Shown: piece after piece, positions 1 through 8,637 of the stretch
Position numbering within the stretch: position 1 is the stretch's first letter
How the letters are laid out: the number at the start of each line of letters is the position of its first letter
Source of the DNA: Candidatus Helarchaeota archaeon
GTDB taxonomy: Archaea > Asgardarchaeota > Lokiarchaeia > Helarchaeales > HEL-GB-A
Assembly: GCA_013375405.1 (NCBI GenBank)
Contig: JABXJU010000122.1
Location: 1 to 12,624, forward strand
DNA: 12,624 bases
Direction: 5' to 3'
The notes under the pieces: generated by a model
What the model saw: only the letters and a program-made list of their open reading frames with translations
Told to the model about the DNA's origin: nothing
Databases searched by the model: none
Made by a program: the position numbers and the translations under genes

Positions 1-3000
1 AATGGCGTAGAACATAAAAAGGTGTTGCTTTGCTACGATGGGGCAATGGGCAGAAGAGTCTATGTCTCGGGAGAATTTGGGGAAAACCGAACTTCCGGAA
101 CCTATGAGTTTTGGATCTTAGTAATTAATCCAAGTGGAGTAGCGAGATTTGGGCTGAGGAATCCACTTGATCAATGGACAGTGTACATGCTCGAGGATCT
201 TGGTCTATTCAAGTACTATAATGGTGGTACAGAAACAAGTACGGGAATAACTTGCACTGCAAATAAGTGGTACAGATTCTCAGTCGATTTTTCTGACGAT
301 GGAACCTACGCTGGGCTACCAGCGCACCAATATCAATTCCGAATCTATGATTCTGATGGGAGAACTTTGTTATATACCTCTCCAAATGCCGATTTTAATA
401 ATAATGGAACCAGTAACGATTTTAACATGAATACAGGAAATGATGCAACAGAAATAGTTTATTTTGATGCCATAAGCTATTCTTGGGATCCTAATTACAA
501 TATCGGAGACAATATATACGAGGGATTATTACTTAATTTCACTTCAGAAATCGAGTTAGATTGGATAGCATACTCTCCAGATAACCAAAGCAATAGAACA
601 ATAAGCGGTAATACTACTATTCTAATGCCCAATATTGGGGCGCATACCATTCAAGTTTTTGGAAATGATTCCATTGGAACTAACTATCAGTCCGAAAAAA
701 GAAATTTCACGATAGGTTATCCGATATCCATATTTACCCCTAAAAATAAAACATATACCGAACTGATGACTGGATATTATCCCGCAACATATGGATTTGA
801 AAACGATAAGGTGGGAGCTGTTCCAGCCGGGTGGACGGATACCTACACCGTCGCTAATTGTTTTGTTAAAGTAATTGATGAAAAAGATGGACATAAGAAG
901 GTAGTGGAACTAGATGATCAGAGTTTATTGGGGGCGGCTGTTCTAAATAAAACTTTTGTTTCTAGTCAAGTACTTGAAACAGTAGAATTTTGGTATTTCC
1001 CAGATACCAATTCATATTCTAATATTGATTTATATTCTGAAGAAGGTCTTCCTTTTTTGAGCGTGCAATTTGTCCGTGATTATGATTGTATCCGATATTG
1101 GGATACCTTAGGGCCTGCTGAGCCATTTTACAACACTTATTTAGAAAGATGGTATCACATGCGCTTCGACATTGATTATGATAATGACATATACGATATA
1201 TACATCGATGGCGTGAAATTCGTAGACGATGGGCCCTTTATATATCCTGCCGATAACTGTTCTACAGTTCGTTTTGCTACATGGATTGGTGTCACGGGTA
1301 AAGTTTATATCGATGCCATTGGATTTTCCACTGATGCGAATTATGAAACAGGCGATAATTCTTTAGAGGGGTTATTGGTCAGCTTTGAAAATAGCACAAA
1401 TTTAGACTGGATTGGCTATTCTTTAGATTCACAAAGCAACAGAACAATATTAGGTAATACAACTCTACGGATGCCCAATAATGGATCACATACCCTTCAG
1501 GTTTTCGGGAACGATACCTTTGGGGATATAGACTTTTCTGAAAAAAGACATTTCATAATTGATATGCCTCCTATATCCATTTTATCCCCTGAAAATAAAA
1601 CATATACCGAGCGGATGCATGGATACTATCCTGCAACATGTGGATTTGAAAACGATGAGGCGGGAACCGTCCCAAGCGAAGTGGAGGATGCCTCTTACCA
1701 GTCGGGGACTCGAATCACAGTAATTGATGAATTTGCTGGGCATAAAAAAGTTCTTAAATTTACTGATCCAAATGCCCAATATCAGGCCTCGATGCGGAAA
1801 AATTTTACCCAAGATCAAATTGTTGAAACAGTAGAATTTTGGATTTACCCAGACACTGATTCACATTCAGACATTACCCTACATCCGAGAAATGGTGCAG
1901 TTCGATTTATATATGTACAATTTATGCATTTAGGGAATATTATTCGATACTACGATGGTAATTATTACACTCTCTACTCCCCTTATGTAGAAAAGTGGTA
2001 TCACATACAATTCGATATAGATTATGACAATGATCAATACGATATTTATATTGATGGAGTGTTATGCAAGGAAGATGCTGGCTTTGCAAATCCTGCAGAT
2101 AATAGTTCCTATATGTGTATTGATACATGGATCGCAGAGGCGGGTGAGATTTATGTGGATGCCATTGGATTTTCCTGGGATGCAAATTATGAAATAGGTG
2201 ATAATTATCAAGAAGGATTATTGCTCAGCACTGATAATTATAGAAATTTAGATTGGGTGGGATACTCTTTGGATGGTCAGAGCAACAAGACGCTAAGAGG
2301 TAATATCACTATTCCGATGCCTAATGATGGACCACATACAATTCAAGTTTTCGCCAACGATTCATTTGGAATTAATTATGAAACCGAGGTTAGACATTTC
2401 TTTACGGCATTAAATCCACCCCCAGATCCTCCAGTAAATCTAACAATTCATCAAGGTATCCAGCATATAGTTCTTAATTGGACAGAACCAAATGATTACG
2501 GTAACCCTATTACACGATATAATGTTTATCGGGGAACTATTCAGAACGGTAGTAAAGTATACATTGGAAATTCTACAACATTGTATTATAACGATACTCA
2601 AGCCATTGTAAATGTCACATATTATTACATTGTTCGCACTTTAAATGTCTTAGGCGAGAGTGCTAACTCTACCGAAGTAAGTGGGAAGGCGCGAAATGCT
2701 TCATTTGTTGAATGGATGACTCCCTCTAAAAATGAACTTATTATATTTCCACCAGGACTCGCTGTTTTTCATTTCACATATGATTTTACAGAACTTGACG
2801 ATGTAAAACTATTCCTGAATGGGATTGATTACGGCAGCGTTTTGGGTAAAACTTCTATAAATTTCACATTTACCGTATCGCTAGATGGACATGTGAATGC
2901 AACGCTCTGTGGTTATAATATTACTGACATGATAGTAAGTGACAGCCGCAATTTTACCTTTGTAAAACTAATTTCAGATGTAGTCGAACAACTTGATTCA

Positions 3001-4701
3001 GGTATGAACTTCGTTGGTCAAGTGCTTTATCTTATTTTACATGATCCAAATGGTGATAATAGTTTTTCGGGGTTTGCTGAAACAACTTCTCTCTCTATGA
3101 CTGTGGGATCTAGTTTTGCTGCTTCAGTAGGCATTGAATTAAGTGCAAGTTATGATATGTTTGGGTATGGTGTAGGGGCTTCATCAAGACTACAGGTAGG
3201 GCAAACTTCAGAGAGATCTGCTGAATATATGGTAACGGATACAACTGAACTTACATCGAGTTTGGATAGTTCCAATAAAGATTATATCGGTCCTGGATAC
3301 GGAGATTGTTATTGGGGCGAGGCGATAACTTATAGTTGGGTACTTAAAGCACATCGAAGGGAATATTTTAATGGAACTATTAAGTATGAAGCACCAAGAT
3401 TGGATTGGGGTATTATTAGAGGTGGAGAAGTGCTACTTAATGATTATAATGCCCCCCAGGCATGGCGCGCGTATAATCCTGTCCATAATGGCTGGCAAAA
3501 TGTAGATTGGGACAGTGGAAGTCCTCTTTCGGTAGATGGGGGTTTTAAGAGGTCTTTTATAAAAGAAACAACCACATCAGAAAAGCGATCTATTTCAACT
3601 ACAGTCGTTTTTGACAACACTCTTCAATTTTATTTGGGCCCAGTAGAGCTTTCTTTTTCTCTAAATTTAGAATGGCAGAATCATAAGGCGGTAGAATCTA
3701 CCACAGGATTTAAAACAAGTTTTACTATTTATGATGATGAATCGACAGATCACATAAGTCAGCAATATGGAATCGATAGAAGATTCAGCTCTATAATTTT
3801 TAAACCAATCCAAACTGTCAGTAGATCTTCTAATCCGCTTGAATATAATACCACGGATTACGTTCCCCCGCTAATTAACTTTCCAGAAATTGAGCTGGAT
3901 TCCTCAACAGACGGATTAGCACCCTGTAAAGATGATTCTCCTATTGTTACGGTAGATATATCTGATGAAGGAGGAATTCAATCTGCTCTAATATATTATT
4001 CTATTAATGATGGGGCTAACTGGGATAGTATTATCCTTTCTGAACAATTATTCAATCCGGGAATTTGGGAGGGAAGCATTCCGGGTCAAGAACACGGAAC
4101 AACGGTATTATGGTATATTAATGTATGGGATAACGAAGGAAATAATGCAACCCGAAAGGATCCGCAAGGAATTGACTACAGATACACTGTATTAAATCGG
4201 GATCCAACCATTACGGTGATATCTCCAAACGGGGGCGAAACTTTCAAAGATACCATAAGAATTGAATGGTTCGCTTCTGATCTTGATAGTGATAATCTGA
4301 CCTTTACTCTGGCATATAATGCGGATGGTGTAGGATGGTGTCTCATAGAGAGTAACGTGACTGGAACTCAATATGATTGGGATATTAGTAATATACCATA
4401 CGCTAAATCAGTGTTAATAAAGGTTATAGCTAATGACGGCTTTGATGGAGAAACTGAAGATGCAAGCGATTTTCTTTTCACAATTGGAGAACCGCCACGA
4501 AGGGCTTTTCCCCTTTTGGAAATAACAAATATAATTATGCTTGTCGCACTTGGAGTTATCGCAGCAAACTACTTAAGAAAATCTTCGATTTTTCAGAAAA
4601 GAACAAAAGAACCCCAGAAAATAAAAGAATCAAAAACCCTTCCTTTACCCCAAAAACAAGCACCTTCAGACCTAAAAAACCCTAATGAAGACGCTAATTA
4701 G
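1..4701 (+). CDS. Giant cell-surface protein with lectin-like/Ig-like tandem repeats, Fn3 domain and C-terminal membrane anchor (5'-truncated by window edge)
   Basis: The frame is open from base 1. The first GTG, at 22, is not a credible start because NGVEHKKV upstream of it aligns with DGHKKV inside later repeat units. No signal peptide is visible, since the N-terminus lies outside the window. Numbering residues from base 22, a partial unit (to about 233) is followed by two full units (234-516 and 517-798). Each unit has a concanavalin/LamG-like part (VETVEFW, DIYIDGV, YVDAIGFS) and an Ig-like part (LDWIGYSLDxQSN, HTIQVFGND). Next come an Fn3-like domain (798-893), an Ig-like stretch, an unassigned region with an LHDPNGDNS motif (about 990-1290), two further Ig-like domains (about 1306-1390 and 1394-1485, the second with SPNGGE), a membrane helix (about 1498-1518) and a Lys/Pro-rich tail of about 40 residues. 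N-x-S/T sequons are frequent. The likely topology is extracellular with a cytoplasmic tail. A role in adhesion or glycan binding is inference; no catalytic motif is seen. Confidence 0.9.
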   Translation, partial: NGVEHKKVLLCYDGAMGRRVYVSGEFGENRTSGTYEFWILVINPSGVARFGLRNPLDQWTVYMLEDLGLFKYYNGGTETSTGITCTANKWYRFSVDFSDDGTYAGLPAHQYQFRIYDSDGRTLLYTSPNADFNNNGTSNDFNMNTGNDATEIVYFDAISYSWDPNYNIGDNIYEGLLLNFTSEIELDWIAYSPDNQSNRTISGNTTILMPNIGAHTIQVFGNDSIGTNYQSEKRNFTIGYPISIFTPKNKTYTELMTGYYPATYGFENDKVGAVPAGWTDTYTVANCFVKVIDEKDGHKKVVELDDQSLLGAAVLNKTFVSSQVLETVEFWYFPDTNSYSNIDLYSEEGLPFLSVQFVRDYDCIRYWDTLGPAEPFYNTYLERWYHMRFDIDYDNDIYDIYIDGVKFVDDGPFIYPADNCSTVRFATWIGVTGKVYIDAIGFSTDANYETGDNSLEGLLVSFENSTNLDWIGYSLDSQSNRTILGNTTLRMPNNGSHTLQVFGNDTFGDIDFSEKRHFIIDMPPISILSPENKTYTERMHGYYPATCGFENDEAGTVPSEVEDASYQSGTRITVIDEFAGHKKVLKFTDPNAQYQASMRKNFTQDQIVETVEFWIYPDTDSHSDITLHPRNGAVRFIYVQFMHLGNIIRYYDGNYYTLYSPYVEKWYHIQFDIDYDNDQYDIYIDGVLCKEDAGFANPADNSSYMCIDTWIAEAGEIYVDAIGFSWDANYEIGDNYQEGLLLSTDNYRNLDWVGYSLDGQSNKTLRGNITIPMPNDGPHTIQVFANDSFGINYETEVRHFFTALNPPPDPPVNLTIHQGIQHIVLNWTEPNDYGNPITRYNVYRGTIQNGSKVYIGNSTTLYYNDTQAIVNVTYYYIVRTLNVLGESANSTEVSGKARNASFVEWMTPSKNELIIFPPGLAVFHFTYDFTELDDVKLFLNGIDYGSVLGKTSINFTFTVSLDGHVNATLCGYNITDMIVSDSRNFTFVKLISDVVEQLDSGMNFVGQVLYLILHDPNGDNSFSGFAETTSLSMTVGSSFAASVGIELSASYDMFGYGVGASSRLQVGQTSERSAEYMVTDTTELTSSLDSSNKDYIGPGYGDCYWGEAITYSWVLKAHRREYFNGTIKYEAPRLDWGIIRGGEVLLNDYNAPQAWRAYNPVHNGWQNVDWDSGSPLSVDGGFKRSFIKETTTSEKRSISTTVVFDNTLQFYLGPVELSFSLNLEWQNHKAVESTTGFKTSFTIYDDESTDHISQQYGIDRRFSSIIFKPIQTVSRSSNPLEYNTTDYVPPLINFPEIELDSSTDGLAPCKDDSPIVTVDISDEGGIQSALIYYSINDGANWDSIILSEQLFNPGIWEGSIPGQEHGTTVLWYINVWDNEGNNATRKDPQGIDYRYTVLNRDPTITVISPNGGETFKDTIRIEWFASDLDSDNLTFTLAYNADGVGWCLIESNVTGTQYDWDISNIPYAKSVLIKVIANDGFDGETEDASDFLFTIGEPPRRAFPLLEITNIIMLVALGVIAANYLRKSSIFQKRTKEPQKIKESKTLPLPQKQAPSDLKNPNEDAN
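721..1569 (+). repeat. Tandem repeat unit A of the surface protein (849 bp)
   Basis: This is the first complete in-frame 849-bp (283-residue) unit. It begins PISIFTPKNKTYTE and contains the lectin-like fold and the Ig-like module. It aligns with the following unit without a change in overall register: the 20 bases at 974-993 recur identically at 1823-1842, exactly 849 bp later. A diverged partial copy precedes it; the GHKK/EHKK match at 892 and 13 is 879 bp apart, so the first unit is about 10 residues longer. Confidence 0.85.
1570..2418 (+). repeat. Tandem repeat unit B of the surface protein (849 bp)
   Basis: This is the second complete copy. It begins PISILSPENKTYTE and ends just before the Pro-rich linker to the Fn3 domain. 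Identity with unit A is highest at the unit start (AATAAAACATATACCGA occurs in both) and around the VETVEFW strand. The middle of the lectin-like module has diverged more, which is expected if ligand-facing loops vary. Confidence 0.85.
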
Positions 4702-4887
4702 TAGATTTTTTGGGTGGGACCATTTAGAAATGTATTAGAAATGCAACTTCCCTAAAAGTATTTATACATAATTTACTATTCCACTGGAATCTTTCAAGAA
4801 TTAAATCAATAGCAGATTATACAGTAAAATAAAATAAGGAAGAAGGGAGTTGAGATTTAAAATAGAAATAATAAGATGTGGTCTCTT
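4702..4887. other. Intergenic region 3' of the surface-protein gene
   Basis: No coding region, tRNA or clear hairpin is recognised. A T6 run (4705-4710) just after the stop codon may act as a weak archaeal U-tract terminator. A TATA-like stretch (TATTTATACATAA, near 4758-4770) and a purine-rich GGAAGAAGGGAG are present on the plus strand, but no ORF follows them. Confidence 0.4.
4724..4743 (+). repeat. Short direct repeat, two copies of TTAGAAATG
   Basis: TTAGAAATG occurs at 4724-4732 and 4735-4743, with an 11-bp period (about one helical turn). It lies 23 bp after the surface-protein stop codon, in the gap that runs to the small minus-strand ORF. This spacing would suit a protein-binding site, but two 9-bp copies in AT-rich DNA can also arise by chance. 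Confidence 0.35.
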
Positions 4888-5073
4888 TTACTCTGCACCA
4901 CTTGAGACGTTTAATTTAAGTCTAGCCGATAATAAGTGGCAATCTTCTAATTTCCCTTGAATTTTTAAGAAAGAATAAGATGATTCATGGAACTGACAAT
5001 AATGATGCATTGTAATCTGACCGATGTTTACTATTCGTTTATAATATATACACTTTTGACAATCTTTTAACAT
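4888..5073 (-). CDS. Small Cys-rich protein, putative zinc-binding (61 aa)
   Basis: This 61-residue ORF lies in an otherwise empty gap and does not shadow another gene. It has four cysteines in the pattern C5-x2-C8-x17-C26-x18-C45. The local context DCQKCIYY, YCQFHE and EDC recalls small archaeal and bacterial Cys-rich proteins with C-x2-C-x-(Y/F)-(Y/F) starts that bind zinc or an Fe-S cluster. The ATG has TAGGTAAAAGAAA upstream, a weak Shine-Dalgarno, and a TATA-like GATATAAG about 25-30 bp before it. It is transcribed divergently from uvrA. No function is assigned. The ORF is short enough that chance cannot be excluded; the Cys arrangement and isolated position are the arguments for it. Confidence 0.5.
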   Translation of the reverse strand: MLKDCQKCIYYKRIVNIGQITMHHYCQFHESSYSFLKIQGKLEDCHLLSARLKLNVSSGAE

Positions 5074-5135
5074 TTTCTTTTACCTAAATCTACTAAATCT
5101 TATATCTAACGCGATCCAAAAAGCAGTGTTGCGGA

Positions 5136-5210
5136 TTTTATTTAAAGCTTATTGTTTCTTAAATATACAGGAAAAGAGGTTCTACTCAATAAAATTTATT
5201 ATAGTATTTT
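5136..5210 (+). promoter_or_regulatory. Candidate uvrA promoter elements
   Basis: Two TATA-like stretches precede uvrA: TTTATTTAAAG near 5138-5148 and TTTATTATA at 5195-5203. With the usual archaeal spacing of about 26 bp, the second would start transcription near 5222-5228, leaving a leader of about 20 bases before the ATG at 5245. Either box makes translation from the TTG at 5152 unlikely. Confidence 0.4.
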
Positions 5211-5244
5211 ACTTCAACTAAATACTAGAGTTGGATATCTCAAC

Positions 5245-8070
5245 ATGAAAGAAAAAATCATTATCAAGGGTGCTAACGAGCATAATTTGAAGAACATAGA
5301 CGTTGAAATTCCAAGAAATAAGCTAATTGTTATTACGGGGATTTCTGGATCAGGTAAATCTTCGTTAGCTTTTGATACTATTTACGCAGAAGGACAACGG
5401 CGTTATATTGAATCACTCTCAGCCTATGCCCGTCAATTTTTGGGACAAATGCGAAAACCTAAAGTTGAATATATTGAAGGGTTGTCTCCAGCTATATCCA
5501 TCGAACAGCGTCCGCTTTCACATAATCCGCGCTCCACGGTTGCGACAATCACTGAGATTTATGATTATTTGAGATTATTGTATGGTCGAATTGGGCACCC
5601 CCATTGTCCAAAATGTGGAAAGGAAGTTTCAAAACAAACCTTAGATCAAATCATTGATCAGACACTCAAACTCTTTCCGTCAGATTCACGCATTAAAATT
5701 TTGGCTCCTGTCGTTCAAGGGAAAAAAGGAACCCATAAAAAATTATTTGATAATTTAAAAAAGGAAGGGTATATACGAGCTCGCATTGATGGGGAAATTA
5801 AAAATTTGGAAGATTCAATAGAGCTCAAAAAAACTGTTAAACATGATATTGATGTTGTTATTGACCGCATTAAACTAAAAGATGGCATTAAAAAACGATT
5901 GGCTGATTCAATTCAAACCACCTTAGAACTAAGTGGTGGAGTAGTATTAATAGTTGATTCGGATAATCCGAAAAATGAACAATCATTTAATGAGAATCTT
6001 GCGTGTATAGAATGCGGATTTAATATCCCTGAATTATCTCCCCGCATGTTTTCATTTAATAGTCCATTTGGAGCTTGTGAAGAATGTGATGGTTTAGGTA
6101 TACGCACGGAGATAGACGCTGATTTGCTTGTACCAGATAAATCCTTATCTGTTGAAGAAGGGGCAATTCATTTTTTAGGAGATGGATATTATTATCAAAT
6201 GCTCGAGGCAGTAGCAGACCACTATGGATTTCCCTTAGATGTTCCATTCAAATCATATGATGAGAAAATTCAAAATATCATTCTTTGGGGTTCTACTGAT
6301 AAAATTCATTTTGAACTTGGTAATAAGTCAACTATGCAACATAAATTTGACCGAAGATATGAAGGTATCGCTGCCAATCTTGAACGCAGATATATTGAGA
6401 CAAAAAGTCAATATGTACGAAAAGAAGTCGCCAAACTTATGTCAACGAAGAAATGCCCTGCCTGTAAGGGCAATCGTTTGAAGCCCGAGGTTCTATCAGT
6501 AACCGTTAATGGCGAAAATATTGGCAATATTACTAAAATATCAATTGCTGATGCATATAATTTTTTTAAAAATTTACCCCAACCTTTATCAGATACAGAA
6601 AATCTCATAGCGAAAGAGATAATTAAAGAAATTAATGCTCGACTGGAATTCCTTCTGAATGTTGGGCTCAGCTACATAACCTTAGATCGGAAAGCTGAAA
6701 CACTTAGTGCTGGTGAAGCTCAACGTATTCATTTAGCAACTCAAATAGGTACTAATCTAGTGGGTGTATTATATATCTTAGATGAACCAACGATTGGACT
6801 TCATCAACGAGATAATCAACAACTTATAAGCACGTTAATTAGACTAAGAAATCTAGGTAATACAGTTATAGTTGTTGAACATGATGAAGCAACTATCCGT
6901 GCAGCTGATCATATTATAGATCTCGGCCCTGGAGCAGGCATTCATGGGGGTAATGTAGTTACAGAAGGGTCGCTCGAAACAATCCTAAATTCTCCAGAAT
7001 CACTGACAGGGCAATATATCGCCAGGAAAAAAAAGATTCCTGTCCCCAAAACACGCCGAACTTATAATGGGCATTATTTAATAATCCGGGGTGCTCGTCA
7101 AAATAATCTCAAAAATATTGATGTCAAAATTCCTCTCGGCGTTTTTTCGTGTGTTACAGGAGTTAGCGGTGCTGGAAAGAGTAGCTTGATAACTGATATT
7201 TTGAGCAAAGCATTGCTTCGCGAACTAAATCGCGCACAAAAACAACCTGGTGACTATGATAAATTAGACGGGCTAGAACATTTAGATAAAGCAATTATTA
7301 TTGATCAATCTCCCATAGGTAGAACCCCTCGCTCGAATCCCGCAACTTACTCAGGGGTTTTTACGGATATACGGGAATTATTCTCAAAGACCAAGGAAAG
7401 CCGACTTCGCGGCTATAAGCCAGGTCGTTTTAGTTTCAATGTTAAAGTTGGACGTTGTGAATATTGTGAAGGGCAAGGACTGATCCGCATTGATATGTAT
7501 TTTCTCCCTCCCGTCTTAGTTCCCTGTGAGATATGCAAAGGAAAGCGGTACAACCGTGAAACATTAGAAATAAAATACAAGGATAAAAATATTGCCGAAG
7601 TATTGGAAATGACTGTCGAAGAAGCACTGACTTTTTTCGAGAATATTCCAAAAATAAAACGTAAATTACAAACCCTTTATGATGTAGGATTGGGATACAT
7701 TCACTTAGGACAATCTGCGCCGAATTTATCGGGTGGGGAAGCTCAACGTGTAAAACTTGCTAAAGAACTCAGTAAAATAGCCACAGGGCGGACCTTTTAT
7801 ATTCTGGATGAGCCCACCACGGGCTTACATTTTGATGATATTAAAAAGCTCTTGAACGTCCTTAATAAATTGGTGCAGAAGGGAAATACCGTTGTAGTTA
7901 TTGAACATAATTTAGATGTTATAAAAACAGCTGACTGGATTATCGATTTAGGTCCCGAAGGTGGCGATGAAGGCGGAAATATCGTTGCAGAAGGCACCCC
8001 TGAAGAAATTTGTAAAATAAAAGACTCTTATACTGGCCAATTTTTAGAACAAGTTTTGAATGGCACATAA
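5245..8070 (+). CDS. uvrA: UvrABC excinuclease subunit A (DNA damage sensor ATPase)
   Basis: UvrA dimerises, scans DNA for bulky lesions with UvrB and loads UvrB in nucleotide excision repair; it is cytoplasmic. From the ATG at 5245 the protein has 941 residues, matching the usual length (about 940). An in-frame TTG at 5152 would add 31 residues before the canonical [18 protein letters not shown] start. Visible elements are Walker A1 (GISGSGKSS, 32-40), the UvrB-binding/signature region with CPKCG and KGTHKK, zinc module 1 (C254, C257, C278, C281), signature 1 (LSAGE, 487-491), Walker B1 (LDEP, about 512-515), Walker A2 (GVSGAGKSS, 639-647), zinc module 2 (C738, C741, C761, C764), signature 2 (LSGGE, 828-832) and Walker B2 (LDEP, 854-857). 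The gene is intact. No uvrB or uvrC is adjacent. Archaeal uvr genes are generally held to be of bacterial origin. The one oddity is Ala for Gly in signature 1. Confidence 0.97.
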   Translation: MKEKIIIKGANEHNLKNIDVEIPRNKLIVITGISGSGKSSLAFDTIYAEGQRRYIESLSAYARQFLGQMRKPKVEYIEGLSPAISIEQRPLSHNPRSTVATITEIYDYLRLLYGRIGHPHCPKCGKEVSKQTLDQIIDQTLKLFPSDSRIKILAPVVQGKKGTHKKLFDNLKKEGYIRARIDGEIKNLEDSIELKKTVKHDIDVVIDRIKLKDGIKKRLADSIQTTLELSGGVVLIVDSDNPKNEQSFNENLACIECGFNIPELSPRMFSFNSPFGACEECDGLGIRTEIDADLLVPDKSLSVEEGAIHFLGDGYYYQMLEAVADHYGFPLDVPFKSYDEKIQNIILWGSTDKIHFELGNKSTMQHKFDRRYEGIAANLERRYIETKSQYVRKEVAKLMSTKKCPACKGNRLKPEVLSVTVNGENIGNITKISIADAYNFFKNLPQPLSDTENLIAKEIIKEINARLEFLLNVGLSYITLDRKAETLSAGEAQRIHLATQIGTNLVGVLYILDEPTIGLHQRDNQQLISTLIRLRNLGNTVIVVEHDEATIRAADHIIDLGPGAGIHGGNVVTEGSLETILNSPESLTGQYIARKKKIPVPKTRRTYNGHYLIIRGARQNNLKNIDVKIPLGVFSCVTGVSGAGKSSLITDILSKALLRELNRAQKQPGDYDKLDGLEHLDKAIIIDQSPIGRTPRSNPATYSGVFTDIRELFSKTKESRLRGYKPGRFSFNVKVGRCEYCEGQGLIRIDMYFLPPVLVPCEICKGKRYNRETLEIKYKDKNIAEVLEMTVEEALTFFENIPKIKRKLQTLYDVGLGYIHLGQSAPNLSGGEAQRVKLAKELSKIATGRTFYILDEPTTGLHFDDIKKLLNVLNKLVQKGNTVVVIEHNLDVIKTADWIIDLGPEGGDEGGNIVAEGTPEEICKIKDSYTGQFLEQVLNGT

Positions 8071-8081
8071 TTCTAATCAAA

Positions 8082-8097
8082 TTTTTAATAAAAAAAA
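8082..8097. terminator. Possible bidirectional U-tract terminator between uvrA and the membrane-protein cluster
   Basis: After the uvrA stop there is a T5 run on the plus strand (8082-8086), followed by an A8 run (8090-8097) that reads as U8 on the minus strand. Archaeal termination needs little more than a U-tract, so this could end both convergent transcripts. There is no strong hairpin directly before either run. Confidence 0.35.
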
Positions 8098-8143
8098 TAA
8101 TTTAATTTGGATGTTAACTTGGAAAATGCAAAGAACACGGGCA

Positions 8144-8163
8144 GGGCAATTGAAACAATTCCC
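8144..8163 (-). terminator. Hairpin immediately 3' of the minus-strand cluster
   Basis: GGG-C-AATTG / AAA / CAATT-CCC forms an 8-bp stem with one bulged C and a 3-base loop, two bases beyond the stop codon of the last cluster gene. It could protect the 3' end or assist termination at the U8 run about 50 bases further downstream in the minus-strand direction. Confidence 0.35.
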
Positions 8164-8164
8164 T

Positions 8165-8596
8165 TTAGGATTTTCTGCATTGACAACTGTTTAATAATTC
8201 GTAGGTAAGTAATCCTCCAATCTCAAACGTAATGATGGATAAGGGGAGGAGGTTTACCCATAGAATTAAAGTAGATACAATGAAATAGTAGAGAATAAAG
8301 ACTAAAATCCCACCCGGAAATAATATTGCAATAAAAATAAGGCACGTCTTGGGTTTCGGGATATCGACAAAAAAGATATATTTATTTCCGTTTTTGACGC
8401 CTTTGGCTATTACATATAGCATCATAGCAAACACCAATGTAATCAAAGATGACCAAAAAGCCTGAAACATATTTTCTTGGAAATCTAAAGTAAACGCTTT
8501 AATCAAATCCGCAACCATGCTGGTGAGTCCAAAACTAGTCAGTAGAGAAAATAAAATCAAATTGAACCTTCTTCGTTCCTTTATGCTACCGCTCAT
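8165..8596 (-). CDS. Small multi-pass membrane protein (143 aa), function unknown
   Basis: This is a very hydrophobic protein with a basic N-terminus (IKERRR) and probably four membrane segments. Counted from the ATG, these fall at about 13-34 (NLILFSLLTSFG...), 47-65 (FWSSLITLVFAMMLYVI), 83-103 (FIAILFPGGILVFILYYFIV) and 107-131 (LWVNLLPLSIITFEIGG). I chose the ATG at 8596; an in-frame TTG at 8617 would add seven residues, and neither has a convincing Shine-Dalgarno. It lies about 40 bases after the stop of the gene at 8638-9036, on the same strand, and is probably the last gene of the cluster. No family is recognised and no catalytic or metal-binding residues stand out. Confidence 0.75.
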   Translation of the reverse strand: MSGSIKERRRFNLILFSLLTSFGLTSMVADLIKAFTLDFQENMFQAFWSSLITLVFAMMLYVIAKGVKNGNKYIFFVDIPKPKTCLIFIAILFPGGILVFILYYFIVSTLILWVNLLPLSIITFEIGGLLTYELLNSCQCRKS

Positions 8597-8637
8597 CCAC
8601 TCATCCCAAACTAACAATTAGGAATCTTGATTCAATT

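Noticed and set aside
22..24. GTG as the start of the surface-protein gene
   Set aside because: The frame is open to base 1, and the residues before it align with internal repeat units, so the real start is upstream of the window.
622..2185. Three minus-strand ORFs inside the surface-protein repeats
   Set aside because: Two of them are similar to each other only because they are antisense to the repeated units.
5152..5244. N-terminal extension of UvrA from a TTG codon
   Set aside because: The 31 extra residues are not UvrA-like, the ATG at 5245 gives the standard length and N-terminus, and TATA-like boxes lie at or within this stretch.
4702..5244. tRNA, CRISPR or riboswitch in the largest intergenic gap
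   Set aside because: No cloverleaf arms with a TTC-type T-loop, no spaced repeats of CRISPR length and no recognised aptamer core were found by eye.
5372..7997. Short ORFs on both strands within uvrA
   Set aside because: They are alternative-frame shadows of a full-length, fully motif-supported UvrA.
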